Part shown: in pieces, positions 23,671 to 35,913 of the stretch
Layout of the letters: the number at the start of each line of letters is the position of its first letter
Numbering within the stretch: position 1 is the stretch's first letter
Assembly (NCBI RefSeq): GCF_019097595.1
Contig: NC_080720.1
Location: 27,329,352 to 27,393,351, forward strand
Direction: 5' to 3'
Length of the DNA stretch: 64,000 nucleotides
Source of the DNA: Hemibagrus wyckioides
Taxonomy: Eukaryota; Chordata; Actinopteri; Siluriformes; Bagridae
Made by a program: the position numbers and the translations under genes
The notes under the pieces: generated by a model
Databases searched by the model: none
What the model saw: the letters and a program-made list of their open reading frames with translations, nothing else
Told to the model about the DNA's origin: nothing

Positions 23671-24700
23671 CCATCAGAGTAATAAATGAAGTAAAAATGA
23701 ACCCTTAATAGACATGAATATAGTTTGGTTGAAGGGTGTTTTTTTTTTGGTGGGGGTGAGTTTGCAGTGATATAAATGGGTAATGTGACTGTCTACATTT
23801 GCAGCTAAAATGTAAATACAGAGAATGTATGTACTGTTATAGGAAGATTACTGTAATATAACTTGTGTACATACTGAGTGATGTTTTTCTGCTGTACACA
23901 ACAGATGCTGTACTATTAAACTAACGGTTTCTGCTTCCTTTTATGTAGTTAAAATCAGACTATTTAGTTGACACATACCTGGAGGACAGAGGGAGTATCA
24001 AGCAATTCTCCCAGCACATCCACAGAGTCTGTAAAAAATGAGTTTTCTGTGACTCAGAATAATGACTTCAATTACAAATAACATTTTCTATCATACATTT
24101 ACAAAAACAGCCAAGGTTATTAACTAGTAGGTAAGATTAGGAGAAATACTGTATCGTGTTGAGAGCTTAAAACGGGTAGCCATGTTTTCTAGTGCATTAG
24201 CATTAAGCTAACTATTAAGTTAAAATCAAGCATTAATAATAAAAGAGAATATTTTACCATCTACTGACTTTAATGTTTTATTCTGCACAATACAATATTT
24301 AGCTGCCAAGCTATATAGCCAGGTTTGTTAGCAGTGTAGCTAATGTTAGACCAGTGTGTCCACTCTGCCGGTTAGTGTTTGAACCTGTCTTAAGCAAGTG
24401 AGAAGATTTAATTAATACGTTTAAGGTTTCTTATATGTGTGTCTATTGTAGTATCGTGTCAAACCTCCTGTTATTATGCTAAAGAGTATTTTAATGAACT
24501 GGACAAGTGTATCACTGTACAATCATTAGTATCATAGCATATCGTTATTGTTGCTCAAACGGTAGAGGAGTGCGCTAGCAGCACTAAGCTCGTGTGTTCA
24601 GTTTCATCATGATGAAATGTATAGCTTTAAAGTAATGTCATTCACTTTGTGTTTATTCTTATCTCTGTGTTAATCAGAGTCCTGTATCACTGCATCCACA

Positions 24701-24934
24701 GGCTCAGGTCAGTCAGATACAGGGTCAGATACAGGCTCAGGTCAGTCTGATACAGGCTCAGATACAGGCTCAGATACAGGTTCAGGTTAATCAGATTCAG
24801 GGTCAGATACAGGCTCAGGTCAGTCAGATACAGGCTCAGATACAGGCTCAGATACAGGCTCAGATACAGGCTCAGATACAGGCTCAGGTTAGTCAGATAC
24901 AGGCTCAGGTCAGTCAGATTCAGGGTCAGGGGCA
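24701..24934. repeat. short minisatellite, copy 3
   Basis: Same array in tandem unit 3. Unit 3 ends before the position of the long minisatellite, so this is its only minisatellite block. Confidence 0.93.
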
Positions 24935-25280
24935 ACAGGATCAGAGACAGACACATGCACTGATCAAGTCCATGCTGGTGCTGTAATGAAGCATAGATTC
25001 CCCATGCAATGTTTTCAAGATGACCGCTAAAAAAAGCTAGATATTCAGTTTTATATTAGTATATGAAAGTCTGCTGCATTTCTCTTCATCACATTTTGGC
25101 TCTTTCCCCGATATATTCAGGAGGCAGACCGCCTGTGGAAAAAGAAGAATAAACACTGTTCCAGAAACCAGGAAAGATAAAAGCTTTAGTCTGAATGTTG
25201 AAATTATATAAATTAAAATGATAAAAACTGCAGCAATAAAACTACTGCAATGGGCAGAAACAGAAGTGCAGAGTCAAGTA

Positions 25281-25478
25281 CACTGAACAAAATGATAAAC
25301 GCAACACTTTCGTTTTTGCCCCCATTTTTCATGAGCTGAACTCAAAGATGTAAGACTTTTTCTATGAACACAAAAGGCCTATTTCTCTCAAATTTTGTTG
25401 ACAAATCTGTCTAAATCTGTGTTAGTGAGCCCTTCTCCTTTGCCGAGATAATTCATCCACCTCACAGATGTGGCAGAT
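25281..25478. mobile_element. Tc1/mariner-like terminal fragment, copy 3
   Basis: Same fragment in tandem unit 3, with one base different (AAATCTGTGTTAG instead of AAATCTGCGTTAG). Confidence 0.6.
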
Positions 25479-25940
25479 CAACATCATTATGGAGTTGCAT
25501 GCCACCATAAAAGGTGCAGAAGGATTTAGGGTTAAATGCATTGCAAAGTGATGTTATGAAGGTAATTAAAACACATTTATTCCACAATTTGCTGCACATA
25601 GTTTATAACTAATAAATACAGGTCTCATCCAAAGTCTCAGGATGTGGAGTTTGGGTCAGTGTGTGTCCTAAACTGTGCCTGTGGTCACAGCATCTACTCA
25701 GTCTCTGTAAGCACAACCCCAGTACTCTGCTCCTCTAGGAAGAAAGCAATGTCATCCACACCTACACAAACTGGAACATGTCAGAAGCATTTTAGACATA
25801 TTACACCTGATTCCTTGGACAATTAAGGCATCTAACTAACGTATACATTGCTATCGATTACATGTCGCGGTGTGTAATCGCCCATCTTCTCACTTGCTTA
25901 AGACAGGTTCAAACACTAACCGACAGAGTCGCGCGTCAGG

Positions 25941-26030
25941 GACGTCACTTTACTGATTGACTGATTGGAGAGTAGGTTGAGAAGCAGTGGACCAATGGGG
26001 ACTTTTATCCCGCCCCTAAACTGCATAAAA
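25941..26030 (+). promoter_or_regulatory. promoter of three-exon gene, copy 3
   Basis: Same promoter arrangement as copies 1 and 2, unchanged. Confidence 0.7.
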
Positions 26031-26195
26031 CCCTACGCGTGTTTTGAAAAGTGTTTGGAGTTGGAGTTGAAGTTGAAGGTCGCAAGACTTGAAGACTAGT
26101 TTCTGATTCCTGCTACAGCACGACTGTATATCTCTTTCATTCCTGCAACACTTTGGCGATTGGATTCCTTCATCGACTCTGCACCACCAGGGAGG

Positions 26196-27928
26196 ATGAA
26201 CTTCAGAGGAGAAGACGCGCTACAGCGGCAGGAGGACGCGGACCCTCAGCCCGGATGGACCGGACTATACGACCCCTGGACCGGTGAGTTACTGACTTTT
26301 TACCTTTTCCGTAAAGTAACAAGTGCTTTAGTGAGCAAAACTGTGTTAAAAACAGCACTAAACAGGCGGAAACGCCATTAGGAATATCGTTTTGTATGGT
26401 TCGACAGTTTTGGGGGAAAAAAGCGATCTGTTCGTTGTTATTTGGCTAATCGTTTTGTTGACATGATGATTATCCTAAGGTTTGTGGGTATAAAGTGGTC
26501 TAAAATGGATAAAGTTGGACCTTTTTTAAGCCAAATAACTGGCAAAATTAGCAGGTTTACTGAAGTCGAGCTGGAGGAGGAGAAATATTAGCGAAGATTA
26601 GCTAGGCGGCTAGTTAGCATAGCTACTGTGGCTAAATAATTGTTTCCCAGTGTTCCGAGTCCACAAAAGTGATGAGAAACCTCGGAGTAAACACTGATAA
26701 AGTAAAAAAAACTAACCCTTAATAGACATTAATCTAGTTTAATCTGAAAGTTTTTGTCGCGGGTGAGTTAGCAGTGAGAGAAGTTGGTCATGTGACTGTG
26801 TAGATTTGCAGCTAAAACGTAAATGGAGAGAATGTATGTAGAGTTATAGGAGGATTACTGTAATATAACTTGTGTACATACTGAGTGATTGTTTTTCTGC
26901 TGTACTATTAAACTAAAGGTTTGTGCTTCCTATTGTGAGTTGTGCAGCTGTTTCTCATTTGTCTTTTGACACAGGGAGACTAGGGGAACAAACACGTCAA
27001 GACGAGCTCAACTACAGCGAGCAGAGTGACTCTGAGGATGAGGAAATTGTGTTTATTCTGCAGCAGGATGTGCAAGATGGAGGTGATGAGAATGAGGTCA
27101 CTGTGAGGAGCTCATCCCCTGTTAGGAGCCCATCCCCACCTGCATGGAGCCCATCCCCACCCATGAGGGTCCTGTTACCTGTATGGGACCTATCACCAGC
27201 AAGGAGCCCATCCCCACCTATTAGAAACCCATCCCCACCTATTAGAAACCCATCCCCACCTATTAGAAACCCATCCCCTTTAAGGACCCCAATCCCTATA
27301 GTACGTCCCACGCCATCCTACGCCATCCCACCCCTTCCCATTGTTGTGTTGCACGACATGCAGTCTGGTCAGCCTTTCGTTCCAGCGTCCGTGACCTTCC
27401 ATGTTTGGCGCCAGAGAATAAGTAGAAGGGATGAGGAGGAAGACAGTCGAGTAGTCCCTTCTGGTAAGAACCATCAGAGTAATAAAGGAAGTAAAAATGA
27501 ACCCTTAATAGACATGAATATGGTTTGGTTGAAGGGTGGTGGGTTTTTTATTTTGGTGGGGGGGTGAGTTTGCAGTGATATAAATGGGTAATGTGACTGT
27601 CTACATTTTCAGCTAAAATGTAAATACAGAGAATGTATGTACTGTTATAGGAAGATTACATACTGAGTGATGTTTTTCTGCTGTACTATTAAACTAACGG
27701 TTTCTGCTTCCTTTTATGAGTTGTGCAGATGTTTCTCATTACGTTTGCTACGTTCCAGCATATCCTGTTCTAGACCAGGGGAAGAGGTGGAGGGAGGAAG
27801 AGGAAGACGATGAATTCTTCCCTTCTAGTAGACGACAGCGTGTGGAACCTGAGTGGGAGATGCAGGTAGTCACAAGGCCCCTCCAATTACCAGTTGAAGT
27901 GATTCCTGCACTAAGCAGTGATCTTTGA
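26196..27928 (+). CDS. unrecognised Ser/Pro-repeat acidic protein, copy 3
   Basis: Exons 26196-26283, 26975-27463 and 27759-27928. The predicted protein is the same length as copy 1. One extra T lies in intron 1 (GTGATTGTTTTTC near 26887), outside the coding sequence. The complete gene is present although the tandem unit is truncated about 2.8 kb downstream. Confidence 0.62.
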
Positions 27929-28495
27929 GCAAACCCCAAAGATCACCCCGTACTCATCATGTGGTAAGTATCAGTGGTAGGTATCTGGGGTAAGTATTTG
28001 ACCTCTAGTCTTTAGCTTTAGTCTGGTTTTATTTTTCTTACTTTTCTTAGTCTAAATTTGTAGTGAATTTCACTTCCAGACTCCAGCAGTAGTAGCGTTA
28101 AACCATTTTCATGACGGACTGAATTTTGGTAAGATAATAGTAGTAGTTATCGCAATTATGTTAGTTTATAATTGTCTGGTTAGTGTTTAATGTATAGGCT
28201 TGTTACTTTAGTATGTTGTATATTTAGGAAATATGAATTAGTATTTATTATAGAACTTATAATTAACCAGTTTTCTGTTCATATATGTGTAGGTTATGCA
28301 TATTGCTGCAAATATTTATGCTGTTGTAAATATGTATATATTAAGTATTTAAGATTTAGGATTTTAAGATTAAGTTGTACAGAAGTAGTGCACTCCCACC
28401 CCCAAATGCCCCTAACCCCTGTTTAAAAATATATCTTAAATATAAAAAAATAAATGTAGTTTGTAATAAGTTCATGTTTGCTCTCATTAATAAGC

Positions 28496-28501
28496 AATAA
28501 A
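28496..28501 (+). terminator. poly(A) signal of three-exon gene, copy 3
   Basis: Same AATAAA and GT-rich downstream element as in copy 1. Confidence 0.55.
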
Positions 28502-30341
28502 AGTTCTTTATTTTTCTTCAACACTCATGTGTCAAGTGTCTCTTATAACACACTATAAGCATTTCTCATTGCTTTCACATATAATTACAATGTAGAAATA
28601 AACCTTTCTCCCATTAGCAAATACATTCCTGCCAACAGTCTGAACATGTTAAATCTGTATAATTAATAATCTGCTGTTGCCGTAATGCCTCATAAACTGA
28701 TAATGGGTTAATCTTAAGGTGGAATTTTACTATTACGTGTTTAACTTCGATCTCACAAGCGACTTTACTGAGTTTACTGATGAGACCCATAAACTAATGC
28801 AGTGTGAGGAAGAAACATCCACTCTGAATATGGAGGAAAAGCTATCAGAGAGAGACAGGAGGGTTTTGATTCCTTTCTGTTTATACATTGTAAGAAAGTT
28901 TCCTTCATTTATGGTATAATAACCTGTACTGTTAAAGAACAATATTGCTTAATTCTATATCGGCATTTTTCTAGAGCTACAGACATTTCACTGTGAAATA
29001 CTGACAAAAACCTGTAAAAGTATTTTCTTCTCATAAACAATCATTTCAAAAAAACCAACTTGCTAAAGTGGCATTAAATATAGTTGTCAAGGCAGGGGTG
29101 TGTTAAAGGCAGAGAGAGAGTAGCCCGTGTGTGTAAAAGTGTCACCATAATAGTGTCACAATACACAATCAAATACAAAAAGGTGAGCCTGGAGAAGAAG
29201 AATGTTGTTGGCAGTGGACAACTTTCTTTAGAAAAATGCCACTGGGTGGAAGTTTTCTCCAAAATCCATAGAGGATGGCCCCTGGTCCTGTTGCGGAGGT
29301 GTCCATGATGAAGAACATCAGAGTGTCTTAGGATGGGGCCAAGGTGAGGAGTTCAAATGCTATTTTTTAGCTTTATAAACCTGATGAGAGAAAATGATCT
29401 CCAAACAAAGCTGATATAAAGTACCTCTGACATTTCTAAAAATCCCTCAAATGAAATAAAATAACGACTCGCACGTGATTCCTAGTCATTCATTAAATAC
29501 AAAACATTAAGTGTGACACTTTTTAAAATCCCTACATCTGTTGAAAAAAAATGCTGTTGACTTTTACCTGCTGATATTTAGTAGGTTGTTTTAAAAGATT
29601 TTATAGTACTATACACATGTATGAAGAGCCATACCTTAGGTTTTGCAGTCCCTGCTTTGGCTGTTTGTTGCATAGAAACTACAGCAATGTATTGGTGTAA
29701 GATGAGTCAAAGTCAATAGTTTTTTTACAGTATGACACAGATCACAAGATGAGCTAATAACAGTGCTCCAGTCCTGTGAAAGTCAAGTTTAATCTATAAG
29801 GCATTTATTCTTTGACACTGAACTTTTTCACTTTTTCTGTTCATGTATTTCAGTTCCATCAGTGACCACTGTAAATACTTGAATGTGGAAGGGGATAGTT
29901 GTAAGATTTTATGTTTATTGAATGATTCCAGGGTGAAGATGAAAATACATGAAGTGATGGAACTTCTGTGTACAGTTAACTCAGCATTCAGACATTAATA
30001 TAAATCGTGACCACAGATATCCTGAGAGACATATCTCAAAGATATTCAAGTACGTGTGACCTCTGTTTTTCCTCAGATTGCAATTTTCAGCTTCCATTCT
30101 TCTGGTTTTACATACAGTATAACCCATTTGAAGTGTTGAAGTACTGATTGAGTGTTTTATTAGTCTTTAGTTAGTCTTACATGATTCCAGTTGATAGATT
30201 TATAGTTCTTTTTAGGACAGAGGCACCAGCAGGCACAGTCTGTAAAGGCATCTGTACATATTGTGAGGAAATATTGTTTTTACAGGAGACTGCGAGCCAG
30301 GCCAAAACTGGGATGTCTGCCTTTACATGCACACGAATATA

Positions 30342-30769
30342 ATACAGTGTTGGCCTGCCCTTTCAGCTATAACAGCTTCAACTATTCTGGGAAGGCTTTT
30401 TAGCCTTGTGTTTATGGGAATTTCTGACCATTCCTCAAGGTGCGCATTTGTGAGGTCCGGCACTGATGTTCGACGAAAAGGTCTGGGTCACAGGCTCCGC
30501 TCTAATTCGTCCCAGTGCAGGCCAGTCACGTTCCTCCGCACCAAACTCGCTCATCCATGTCTTTACGGACCTTGCTTTGTGCACTTTGTGTGCTGTCGTG
30601 TTGGAACGGGAAGGAACCATCCCCATATTGTTCCCCCAAAGATAGGAGCATGAAATTGTCCAAAATGTTCCTTTCACTGGAACTAAGGGGCCAAGCCCAG
30701 CTCCTGAAAAACAACACCTGAATTCAATGATTTGGAAGGGTGTCCCAAAACCTTTTGCAATATAGTGTA
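30342..30769. mobile_element. transposon remnant at the array edge
   Basis: Longer version of the element in units 1 and 2, with the extra 93 bp (30592-30684) and an intact right end (TTTTGCAATATAGTGT). The minus strand carries recognisable but broken transposase-like peptides. The tandem array ends inside it at 30752. Confidence 0.78.
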
Positions 30770-31790
30770 ATTTTAAAATATGAGTAATTCATTTGAATGA
30801 GTAATTCATGGCAAGGGGTTATTTTCTCACATTCATTTTCCTTTTCCTTATTTACTGGAAGCCATTGTTCTTTCACAAATGCCATTAAAATTCTAGACTT
30901 CACATTGCTTTTTCCATAAGTTGATATCACTCAAGAAACATGGGCTTAAGTCCACAATAAAAGTCGAGCTATTGGGTTGCGGTATAACATCAGTAACGTT
31001 AAAAGAGAATGCTGCTCAAGAGTTACTGATTGTTAGCTTACTTAGCTAACTAAAGCGTAACTAACTATAAACAACGTATTTAATATAATGATAGATTTTT
31101 CACATGCACAATAAAATCATTCATTGTTGCGAGATTACATGCCAATGTTAGATTTCATATTAAAGTAAATGGCCCTGATGATTTACTTGATTATCCCAGG
31201 ATGTGCTCACCTCTACATGTTTTCACAAATATGATGTTGAATTCTCATAAGAAGAAATCGTATGTTCCTGAGGTGGACAGAGCAGGTATCTGAATATGAA
31301 AGACTTTCTTCTGCTCAAAAAATTTGAAAGAAATCCTGCAGGTAAGGCCACGGGTGTGTGGTCGGGGTTTTCTTAGGCTACGGTATTTCAGACTGTGTTA
31401 ACCTTCTGATGAAATGTGACAGGAAATTACTTAAATGTATCCAGAAAAGTTACAATGACAGAGAAACTTTCAGCCACATTGATTTTATTAGGTTTATTCT
31501 CTTCTTTTCTTTCTTTCTTTTTTTTTTTATTTTTTTTTTTTTAAAACCCATACCATCCACCCCCCCACTTCGGAGGACTTAAACTTTGTTTAATTTAATA
31601 ACATATTGATTAAATAATAAAAAAATATAAAATATACATATTTACAGGAATTGGCATTCAAGACAGAGGTTATATTTGTGTATAGTACAGCTCCAAAAGT
31701 GTACCAGAGTAAAAAAGATAACTAAAGACGACTAAAGAAGGAATCAGATATATACAAAAGTCCAACATGTGCCAAATATATACATCTTCT
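30770..31790. other. AT-rich spacer
   Basis: Unique sequence to the right of the array. It contains a T-rich run (31500-31545) and a C run. An ATG-led 15-codon frame ends at a donor-like CCTGCAG|GTAAGG near 31342, but no partner exon is apparent. I see no supportable gene. Confidence 0.5.
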
Positions 31791-31799
31791 GAAAATGGA

Positions 31800-32085
31800 G
31801 CTTTGCTGTTTCAGATATCTCCACATTGTTCATTCATCAGGTCCTGGCTGTGATCATCAGTCTGATCATCCATCTGATCATCCGTCTGATCATCTGTCAG
31901 GAAGAAAAAAACACTTTACTGTGTGTTCAGTGTGAAAGTTGTGTATTTCCTTTTTTCTGTTATTGCTATGATGGGTATTGTGTTTTATTTGGGAGACAAA
32001 GACACACCTTTTTGGGATGTCAGTTAAACTATTTGGAGTTTAACAACTAAATGATTTGGATTGATGCATTGCCTTAAAGGGCAAC
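31800..32085 (-). pseudogene. partial third copy (C) of acidic-protein gene block
   Basis: This segment matches 36580-36800, which lies inside intron 2 of gene A, over its whole length (TTTCAGATAT..., repeated TGATCATC, CTGTCAGG and TTGATGCATTGCC). On the minus strand an acceptor-like CCTGACAG precedes a GATGATCAG repeat. It may be a remnant of a further duplicated block, or a 3' exon of gene B whose frame is unresolved. Confidence 0.4.
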
Positions 32086-32562
32086 AACTGATATAAATTG
32101 GGAAAACAGTCAGAAATCACATCAGAAATCACAAGACAGGAAAGAAAAATAATTTATAGTTTAAACTGAAAAGTAATTTAATAGGCTAGCAAAGTGATTA
32201 CTTTTAAAACAGATCTTCTCCACATCATCATCATTACGAATTAATGTTAGATCTACTGCAGATTCTGGTCACATATCCATTGAACTCTACCGTATTGTAG
32301 CAGAATCAGTTGTTTTCAGTTATCAGATTATTGTTTTTAGAACCAAAACAGTACCATAGCATTTCATACTATGAGTTTTACAGCTCTGGTAACTGCTCCG
32401 TTATGAAAAAATAAATGGTCTTAAATGCCAAGACTGGTTCAAGCTGCAAGGAAGGATATAGTAAGTCATATAATAACCCCTTACACCTGGGGTGAACAGA
32501 AAAGGGAATACATACACAGGAAAAGTGTTCTCAGTGCTCAGAATGCACAACACGTCAAAACT

Positions 32563-32693
32563 TGAGGTGAATGAGCTCCAACAGCAGAAAACCCCACTGG
32601 GTACCACATGTCAGCCAAAAACAGGAATCTGAGACCAATCTTGGCTGAGTAGAACCCAGTGTGGTTCTCTGCTGTTGGAGCTCATTCACCTCA
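32563..32693. repeat. 40-bp inverted repeat (hairpin)
   Basis: Positions 32563-32602 are complementary to 32654-32693 with two mismatches in 40. An inner pair TCAGCCAA/TTGGCTGA lies in the 51-bp loop. It is likely the remnant of a foldback-type miniature element. Confidence 0.9.
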
Positions 32694-32852
32694 ACTGCAG
32701 AAATGAGCAGGTATGAACGTATATTTTAGTGTTGAAATGGGACCTGTGCCCTCCAAATAAAAATGCCACAAAACGTTTCTGTAAGAATGATATACCCCAT
32801 TCATTTTTAAGCTATTGAAATGAATATTTATCAGATTATAGGCCATGTTTAC

Positions 32853-34303
32853 CTCTTCCATCATATTCACATCCACATCCATCTTCTCTACCACATCATC
32901 CACATCCATCTGCTCTACAACCTCATCCAAATCCATCTGCTCTATGTCCACATCCACACCCACATCCATCTCTTCTTCTCCCAGACTTAATTTCTGGAGG
33001 AATTCACTGATCCCACTAAAGTCACTAAGGTCATGTGGCACCTAAGTAAACAAACAGATAATGTGGGTGTTCTGACCAATCTACATAATAATAATTTTTT
33101 TAAAAAAATATGATATTATATTATAATTTTTATTTTTAAAAATGTGTATAAAATTATAATATAATATTCATAGATTTAAAAAAAAAAGAAAGTCGTATTG
33201 TAAATCTACTGACTACATGACTATTCATTAACTTAAGTTTAACTAAATGAGTAAAGAAAGATAAAGGAAAGAGTCCACTTAGTCATCGTTGAGTGTTATC
33301 TCATCATGGTGCTGGTCCATCAAAGGCTTGATCTTGTTTTAGGCTCTTTCACATATCTGTGAATTCTCCAAGGAAGGAGTAAAAGAGTGAGAGTAGAGTA
33401 CTGGTGTGGATGGAAAAGGGGGAAATTAAAGGGAGCCCACTTCAGTCAACCACATATGCTGCAAGAGTGACTTGTTTGTCATTGAATTTCAGATATTTGT
33501 GACAGAGATCATGCTCAGAACAGTTCAGTGGATTTTGTCGTGGGGGGGTGGGGTGGGGGGTGGGGTGGGATGGGGTGGGGGGGGGTGTAGAAGAGAGAGG
33601 AGGATGTAGGGAAAAGAGATTAAAGAAAAGGGAAGAGGGAAAAGAGGAAGAGAGAGGACACTCAGAATGTGTGTGAGAGAGAGGGAGTGAGAGAGAGAGA
33701 GGGAGAGAGAGAGAGAGTGAGGGAGAGAGAGAGAGAGAGATGGTTAAAACTTCAGGCATTTAATTCTCACAAGTTAGAAAACAACAAATAAAATTTACTT
33801 ATTTACAAATAGTAAATTTACTGCAATTTACTTCCACATGCCTTTACACCTATCTACATACAGAAATGTGTAATATAGCATATTAAATAGGCTTAGTGTT
33901 TAGCCACAGCCATTTTACATACCAAATATATGCATATTAATATAGCTGGATGTATAAACTTGATATGTAAGGTGGCTGTGGCTAAACACTAAGCCTATTT
34001 AACAAAAAATGTTCCATCTACATATCTAAACAATATACTAATGAAATAATACACTATATATTATTGATATATGACATTTTAGTATAGCTGAAATATCTAA
34101 AAATAAAAATAAATATAACACAGCTACAGTTTAATAATACATGGCTCCTCTCTTCCTGTTTTAAATGAGTGTATTAAAATTTACGACAGAGAATGAAAGA
34201 ACAGTTTACCTCCACATGCATCTCCTCTACATCCAGACTTAATTGTTGCAGATGCCTGATGAGCTGAAAACAATATATAGCACAGAAAATAAGGAACAAA
34301 CGA

Positions 34304-34347
<44 letters not shown>

Positions 34348-34416
34348 TTATTTACTGTTATGCAAAGCTGTTAATAATTAGATTACCTCAGAGATATTCA
34401 CTCTCCCACTTGCCAT
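32853..34416 (-). CDS. unrecognised acidic EQMD-repeat protein, gene B
   Basis: Three coding exons, all phase 0: 34416-34387 (MASGRVNISE), 34263-34210 (18 residues, QQLSLDVEEMHVE) and 33041-32853 (63 residues). The first ATG (GCAATGG) follows acceptor CAAACAG. Donors are GAG|GTAATC, GAG|GTAAAC and GAG|GTAAAC; acceptors are TTTTCAG and TTACTTAG. Exon 3 starts VPHDLSD, has a short helix-like FLQKLSLGEEE, then repeats of (V/I)EQMD(V/L)D, so it is highly acidic. The reading frame continues past the last donor, so a further exon probably exists; a candidate lies at 31893. No known domain is recognised. An upstream non-coding exon ends at 34565 (ACAG|GTAGGT). Confidence 0.55.
33540..33592 (+). repeat. 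G-rich tract, G-quadruplex-capable
   Basis: More than four G-runs of at least four, separated by single T or A bases, on the plus strand. It is followed by a purine-rich GAGA stretch to about 33740. It lies in intron 2 of gene B. Confidence 0.85.
33883..34002. repeat. 39-bp inverted repeat (hairpin)
   Basis: Positions 33883-33921 pair with 33964-34002 with two mismatches, leaving a 42-nt AT-rich loop. Arms contain TTTAGCCACAGCC. It is likely a miniature inverted-repeat element in intron 2 of gene B. Confidence 0.9.
34304..34347. repeat. (TA)n(TG)n microsatellite
   Basis: Compound TA then TG run, in intron 1 of gene B between exons at 34387 and 34263. Confidence 0.95.
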
Positions 34417-35049
34417 TGCTGTTTGAAGAAGGTTGTAAAAGAAAAGCAGGCAGTAGGAAACAAACTGCGAGAATGAAAATAAAGAATGTTGTATCTGAGC
34501 ATTGAACAGTTTCTTAATAAACAAATAAAATATAAAGTCTTCTTTTTAAATTAATAGTACCTACCTGTGGCTTGATTTCCTTTTGTCTAATGTGTCGAAT
34601 GAGACTGTAAGAGAAAAGTTTCTGCTCCGCACGTCCTGCTTACTGTTGTGATGAAATAGAAACTGTTATACATGTTATCTCATGTTCATCTGCATTCTGT
34701 TATGCATGCTGCATCTGCATTTTTTTTTCTCATTGAAACTTTCAAAACTGAGTTCAACATAAACACAAATAAAATTCTGTTATCTCTATTATTTGTTATT
34801 TCACATATTCTTACTATTATAGGATAATTGTTGGATGGAATATTTGGATGTTGGTGCTTGCAGAATAGAAACCTATCTGGGAACAGAAACCTACTTGGTA
34901 ATCCGAAACCTAACTAAGAAACAGAAAGTTAAAACCTCATCTGTGTTTGAGAACGTACACACACACACACACACTTTTTGTCTTCCAAAAACCAAAGCAA
35001 ATATTGTGGTTTAGAATTACATCTTATCTCATTTCATCTGTAGTCCCAA

Positions 35050-35640
35050 TGTTAAAGGTGGATACCATGAGTCTAAAACATTGAAGTGTTTCAGGAAGAG
35101 AATGACAGCTTCACCAGTCATTGGAAGACGGCCAGAGACTCAGGTGTTCTGACATTGATGGCACTGCTCAGGTGCTAAAACAGAGGACAGTCTTGATACA
35201 TATTTCCAGCCAGTAGAGGGAGTGTAGCAATGGGGTGGTGTGGGAGTGCATTGTATTCCTTTTTTATCCATTATCTTCAGGCCTTTCAGGACTTACACTT
35301 TCTGTATTTGAAGAAGGAAGTTGCTCCATGACTTTGTTTTTTGCTCATCCGGATTAAATTTTTTATTTGTATGTACGCATGTACATTTAGTTTAATTGAG
35401 TTGGGGTGCCGTGGAAAAAAAAACACTACAAAGGGGTGCCATGCTTTCAAAAAATTTGGGAACCACTGCTCTAGGGCCTTAAAAGGCATCAGACCTCTAA
35501 GGGTTAACAATGAATTTAGACCTAAGCAGATACCAGGGGAAGCTAAGGAAACAGCCGAGTGTGATCGGATCTTCACCCCGGAGATGACCCCCTGCCTACT
35601 AAAAAGGAAGGATCTTTCTGTGGGCTCTCGTCTGTTTCAG
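35050..35640. repeat. duplicated LINE-derived segment upstream of gene B
   Basis: Matches parts of 38490-39180 upstream of gene A (GATACCATGAGTCTAA, TTTCAGGAAG, ATCTTCAGGCCTTTC). This shows that the duplicated block reaches past the genes into old repeat sequence. Confidence 0.6.
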
Positions 35641-35913
35641 CCCTGAGTACTCACTTAGGTAGGCTTCTTAGGCCAACAGTCCAATTACAGGCCAAAAGGC
35701 AAATCTCAACTAATGTAATGTGATTTAAAGCTTATTTGTTCAGTTCTGTCCATTGTCCATTTTGACTTGCGTGGATCCACTGTACGTTATGGAGGCGCCC
35801 AAACCCGCAAAAATGTTTCTGTAAGGATGATATAGACTGTTTATTTAAATAAAATCAAAATAAATATTTATCAGATTATAGGGCAGGTTTACCTCTTCCA
35901 TCATATATCATAT

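Larger units (their letters stand above)
12083..24173 (+). repeat. 12.09-kb tandem unit, copy 2
   Basis: Second complete copy, nearly identical to copy 1. It has a 99-bp in-frame insertion in the second exon of its gene, so copy 1 positions map at +12082 before it and +12181 after it. Its long minisatellite is about 90 bp shorter than in copy 1, which returns the offset to about +12092. Scattered single-base differences are present, for example ATTAAG against ATCAAG near 19303. Confidence 0.97.
24174..30752 (+). repeat. 12.09-kb tandem unit, copy 3 (truncated)
   Basis: Partial third copy. It follows the other units for about 6.5 kb, including the complete three-exon gene. Homology stops after the shared stretch ending GGGTGTCCCAAAACC, inside a transposon remnant. 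Copies 1 and 2 continue there with CTTGGTCGAC, whereas this copy continues with TTTTGCAATATAGTG, the natural end of the transposon. It also carries 93 bp of the transposon (30592-30684) that copies 1 and 2 lack. Confidence 0.96.

Noticed and set aside
1..24173. LTR retrotransposon or endogenous virus as the cause of the 12-kb unit
   Set aside because: No reverse transcriptase, integrase, capsid or LTR-like TG...CA ends were seen in the unit.
33442..33759. 105-codon minus-strand frame rich in Ser, Leu and Pro
   Set aside because: Translation of GA-rich and G-rich simple sequence.
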